From the NCBI GenBank assembly GCA_018648445.1, contig JABGRG010000041.1:1-34332 (forward strand): 34,332 bases of DNA. The letters run 5' to 3'. The notes under the pieces are model-generated. The model saw nothing but the letters and a program-made list of their open reading frames with translations, did not search any database and was not told the DNA's origin. A program made the position numbers and the translations under genes. Position 1 is the stretch's first letter. Every line of letters starts with the position of its first letter. This document shows, in pieces, positions 32,453-34,332 of the stretch. Origin of the DNA: Rhodospirillales bacterium. Lineage in GTDB: Bacteria > Pseudomonadota > Alphaproteobacteria > Rhodospirillales_A > JACZKS01.

Positions 32453-32636
32453 GTACGTCAGGTTTGGGGACCTGAAAGAGAAGGGCATCGTCAACAACTG
32501 GACGACCCTACGTCGCTGGATCAAGGCGGGGCATTTCCCGCCGGGTCGAATGATCGGTCCCAATAGTCGGGCTTGGACGGAAATTGAGATTGAGGCCCAT
32601 CAACAGCGGCTCGATACCCAAGCGAGTGGGGCATGA
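32436..32636 (+). CDS. AlpA-like regulator/excisionase
   Basis: The 66-residue protein matches the AlpA family. FGDLKEKGIVNNWTTLRRWI is the helix-turn-helix, followed by KAGHFPPGRMIGPNSRAW and TEIEIEAHQQRL. AlpA proteins activate integrase or excision functions in P4-like elements. It is translationally coupled to the first HTH gene. Two such genes in a row suggest separate excision and transcription roles. Confidence 0.85.
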   Translation: MTKLVKYVRFGDLKEKGIVNNWTTLRRWIKAGHFPPGRMIGPNSRAWTEIEIEAHQQRLDTQASGA

Positions 32637-32719
32637 GAGGGGCACCAGACTTCAGTGACTATACCCCTGCAGATGCAATGAGCTAATCGATCAGCAGCCC
32701 GCTGCGCAGGCATGAAAAT

Positions 32720-32751
32720 GCCCGCGCCGACCGCCACAGTCGAGCGCGGGC
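32720..32751 (+). repeat. GC-rich inverted repeat just ahead of the primase-like gene
   Basis: GCCCGCGC (32720-32727) pairs with GCGCGGGC (32744-32751) across 16 bases. The stem ends three bases before the ribosome site AGAGGTG (from 32753). It could gate translation of the next gene or be part of an origin. There is no T-run for a terminator. The gap 32637-32763 holds no gene that I support. Confidence 0.4.
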
Positions 32752-32763
32752 AAGAGGTGTTCG

Positions 32764-33915
32764 ATGTCGAAAAGTATAGCAAATTCAGAGCCTTCGGGGA
32801 ACCCCTCGGAACCAGAGATTGGCGACGGACGGCATGCGGACGATATCACCGTACTCAAGTCCTACAACGATCTCCGGCAGACCAAGCTGATCCGTGCAAA
32901 AGGCTCCAGTGACAGCGCAGTCAACGATACGCACTTTCAACACCACTATGAGCGTGCTGAAACGCTTACGGCAATAGAGGCCGTCCTGCGTCAACTCGCA
33001 TTAGCCAAAACGTGCTTCGTAATACGAGGTCGAGCAAATGATAATGCGGGTGAGGTTCACCGCCGCAAGTGGGCGGGCGAAGGTGCGACGCTCGAAGACG
33101 TTCCGCGCAAATGGCTGATGGTGGATATTGATAAGCCCGTCTGTGACGTGCCAGATGACTGGCGGGACGACCCAGCCGCCCTTATTAGGGAGATCGTCGA
33201 GAAGGCGCTCCCCGACGAGTTTCACGGTGCTGGCGTCGTCTGGCAGTGGTCGTCGTCAATGGGTGTGAAGACCGGCGTCACGAAGGTGCATTTGTGGTTC
33301 CGGTTGGACAAGGCCATCGACAGCAAGACTGCTAAGCGGTGGCTTAGCCCGTGGGCCATGTATCACGACCAAAGTGTGCTCCAAACAGGCCAGCCGCACT
33401 ATACGGCGACACCGGCATTCGACGGACTAGAGGACCCAGTCCGTGAACGTGTTGGCATAATTGACGGCCCTGATGTCGTCGTTCCAGTCATTGAGGAAAT
33501 CGACGACTTTCCGGATTTCACTGGTGGTTACCGAGTCGTGGGGCGGGGGTACGAATACTACCGCGACCAGATTGGCCTGCAAGACTTCCATATGGCGATG
33601 CGTGCAGCAGTTGGGGCTTTCATCAGTAAAAACTGGCCGGCCCCCGATATTGAGTGGCTGCGCGACTATCTTCACCAGCACGTCCTGACGTGTGATGCCC
33701 CCGGCAGAACGCAAGTCGAGAGGGAACATCGCGCAGGCGGTCACCTCGATAAACTGATCGAGTGGACGATGCAAAAGCAAAGCGAGAATGCAGAACGGCA
33801 GAAGCGGCAGATGGTGGAGTTCCAAGAGGCTATGCAAGCCTCAGCCAAAACTGATTCTAAGCGGCCTTCCGGCAAGGACCTGCAGCGCTATTTATTCGGC
33901 AGTCTACGCCGATGA
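32764..33915 (+). CDS. primase-like replication protein (AEP-type motifs)
   Basis: The 383-residue protein has motifs suggestive of archaeo-eukaryotic-type primases. WLMVDID holds Asp121 and Asp123 as the metal-binding hDhD. QWSSSMG leads to VTKVHLWF with His176 as the s-x-H motif. The downstream YTATPAFDGLEDPVRERVGI region is typical of primase-like proteins on mobile elements. The C-terminal ~60 residues are highly charged and Gln-rich, likely a coiled coil or linker to a partner. The next gene, a P-loop ATPase, overlaps its stop by four bases, as in primase-helicase pairs. I infer a role in starting replication of the element. The primase call rests on motifs, not on a search. Confidence 0.68.
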   Translation: MSKSIANSEPSGNPSEPEIGDGRHADDITVLKSYNDLRQTKLIRAKGSSDSAVNDTHFQHHYERAETLTAIEAVLRQLALAKTCFVIRGRANDNAGEVHRRKWAGEGATLEDVPRKWLMVDIDKPVCDVPDDWRDDPAALIREIVEKALPDEFHGAGVVWQWSSSMGVKTGVTKVHLWFRLDKAIDSKTAKRWLSPWAMYHDQSVLQTGQPHYTATPAFDGLEDPVRERVGIIDGPDVVVPVIEEIDDFPDFTGGYRVVGRGYEYYRDQIGLQDFHMAMRAAVGAFISKNWPAPDIEWLRDYLHQHVLTCDAPGRTQVEREHRAGGHLDKLIEWTMQKQSENAERQKRQMVEFQEAMQASAKTDSKRPSGKDLQRYLFGSLRR

Positions 33916-34332
33916 TGTTTTGGCCTGCCTCACGCTCTGATATTGCCGACGATATGGATAACAGGACCCTTGCTCTGGCACTGTACAAAACCTGCGGCTT
34001 GCCGTCGGTCGTTTTGGACAGACGCGGCGTTGGGTCGGGCAAAACGCAGGAAGCGCTGGAATATGTGGTTCAGTTAGTCCGGGTGCTGACTGACGGCGAA
34101 ACGATATACATTTTTGCACCGACGAAAGCTCTGTGCGAGGAAATCCTGCAGCGTCTAATCGCGCTGGATGGGTCCCTCCTAGATAAGTGTCTTGTATGGC
34201 GGGGTAGAGCTGCTTCCGACCCGCATCGTGATGACGCTATGTGCCCCTTTCATCAAGCGGCGGATATCATCACCATGCGTGGAGGCGATCCTGAGAAAGT
34301 CTTATGCGCAGCCAAGGACCAGAGGTGTAAGC
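33912..34332 (+). CDS. P-loop ATPase/helicase, N-terminal part (runs off the right edge)
   Basis: The frame opens with ATGATG overlapping the primase stop and stays open for 140 codons to the window edge. Walker A is RRGVGSGKTQEAL at about residues 39-51. A helicase motif Ia-like IFAPTKALCEEIL follows, and then VWRGRAASDP and a cysteine/histidine set (AMCPFHQAAD, VLCAAKDQRC) that could bind zinc or an iron-sulfur cluster. The rest of the protein is outside the window, so the helicase class cannot be fixed. Coupling to the primase-like gene suggests a replicative helicase. Confidence 0.7.
   Translation, partial: MMFWPASRSDIADDMDNRTLALALYKTCGLPSVVLDRRGVGSGKTQEALEYVVQLVRVLTDGETIYIFAPTKALCEEILQRLIALDGSLLDKCLVWRGRAASDPHRDDAMCPFHQAADIITMRGGDPEKVLCAAKDQRCK

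Larger units (their letters stand above)
30540..34332 (+). mobile_element. left end of an integrated satellite-like element inserted at tRNA-Pro
   Basis: From the tRNA break to the window edge all genes point right: P4-type integrase, two AlpA/excisionase-like regulators, primase-like protein and P-loop ATPase. This is the usual early module of integrative elements and phage satellites. Codon choice (more ATA, AGG and CTA) looks less like the host genes to the left. The right end, any cargo and the second attachment site lie outside the window. A degenerate prophage or an integrated plasmid are the alternatives. Confidence 0.8.

Noticed and set aside
1..34332. CRISPR array, insertion sequence or rRNA genes
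   Set aside because: I found no regularly spaced repeats, transposase genes with terminal inverted repeats, or rRNA-like sequence in the window.

Overview
The window looks like a free-living, motile alphaproteobacterium, most likely a Rhodospirillales relative. This is inferred from gene content and protein style (KdsC-type phosphatase, Mrp antiporter, TRAP and Liv transporters, TPR/O-GlcNAc-transferase-type protein, FlgC-like protein) and moderately high GC. No species call is possible from the sequence alone.

Left part (1-7.3 kb): the 5' end of an unidentified membrane protein runs off the left edge. Next comes a minus-strand phenylacetate-CoA ligase (paaK), divergent from a complete five-gene branched-chain-amino-acid-type ABC importer (binding protein, two permeases, two ATPases) and a KdsC-like HAD phosphatase. 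Middle-left (7.3-11 kb): a GNAT acetyltransferase, a small putative lipoprotein, an alpha/beta hydrolase with a membrane anchor, an unknown 143-residue protein, an orphan FlgC-like rod protein behind a CRP-like palindrome, and a Panacea (SocA-like) domain protein.

Middle (10.95-18.3 kb): a tightly overlapping minus-strand operon encodes an Mrp-type cation/proton antiporter in the order E-F-G-B-C-D-D-x-D. It has no canonical MrpA, three MrpD/NuoN-like subunits, a DUF4040/MbhE/MnhB fusion and a small two-helix protein. One of the three D-like subunits has Asn where the other two carry the TM7 lysine.

Middle-right (18.6-24.4 kb): a GntR/FCD regulator is divergent from an operon of M20 amidohydrolase, TRAP small permease, TRAP large permease, creatininase-family protein and TRAP binding protein, closed by a strong terminator. 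This reads as an uptake-and-hydrolysis pathway for an unknown amide. It is followed on the minus strand by a ThiZ-ThiX-ThiY-like pyrimidine importer under a clear TPP riboswitch, then a DUF192 protein, a small secreted protein, and a TPR plus O-GlcNAc-transferase-like protein with a repeat-rich upstream region.

Right edge (30.5-34.3 kb): exactly the 5' half of a tRNA-Pro gene, ending after the anticodon loop, is joined to foreign sequence. That sequence carries tandem arm-type repeats, a P4-type integrase, two overlapping AlpA/excisionase-like HTH genes, a primase-like protein with AEP-style motifs and the start of a P-loop ATPase/helicase. This is the left end of an integrated satellite-like element that continues beyond the window.
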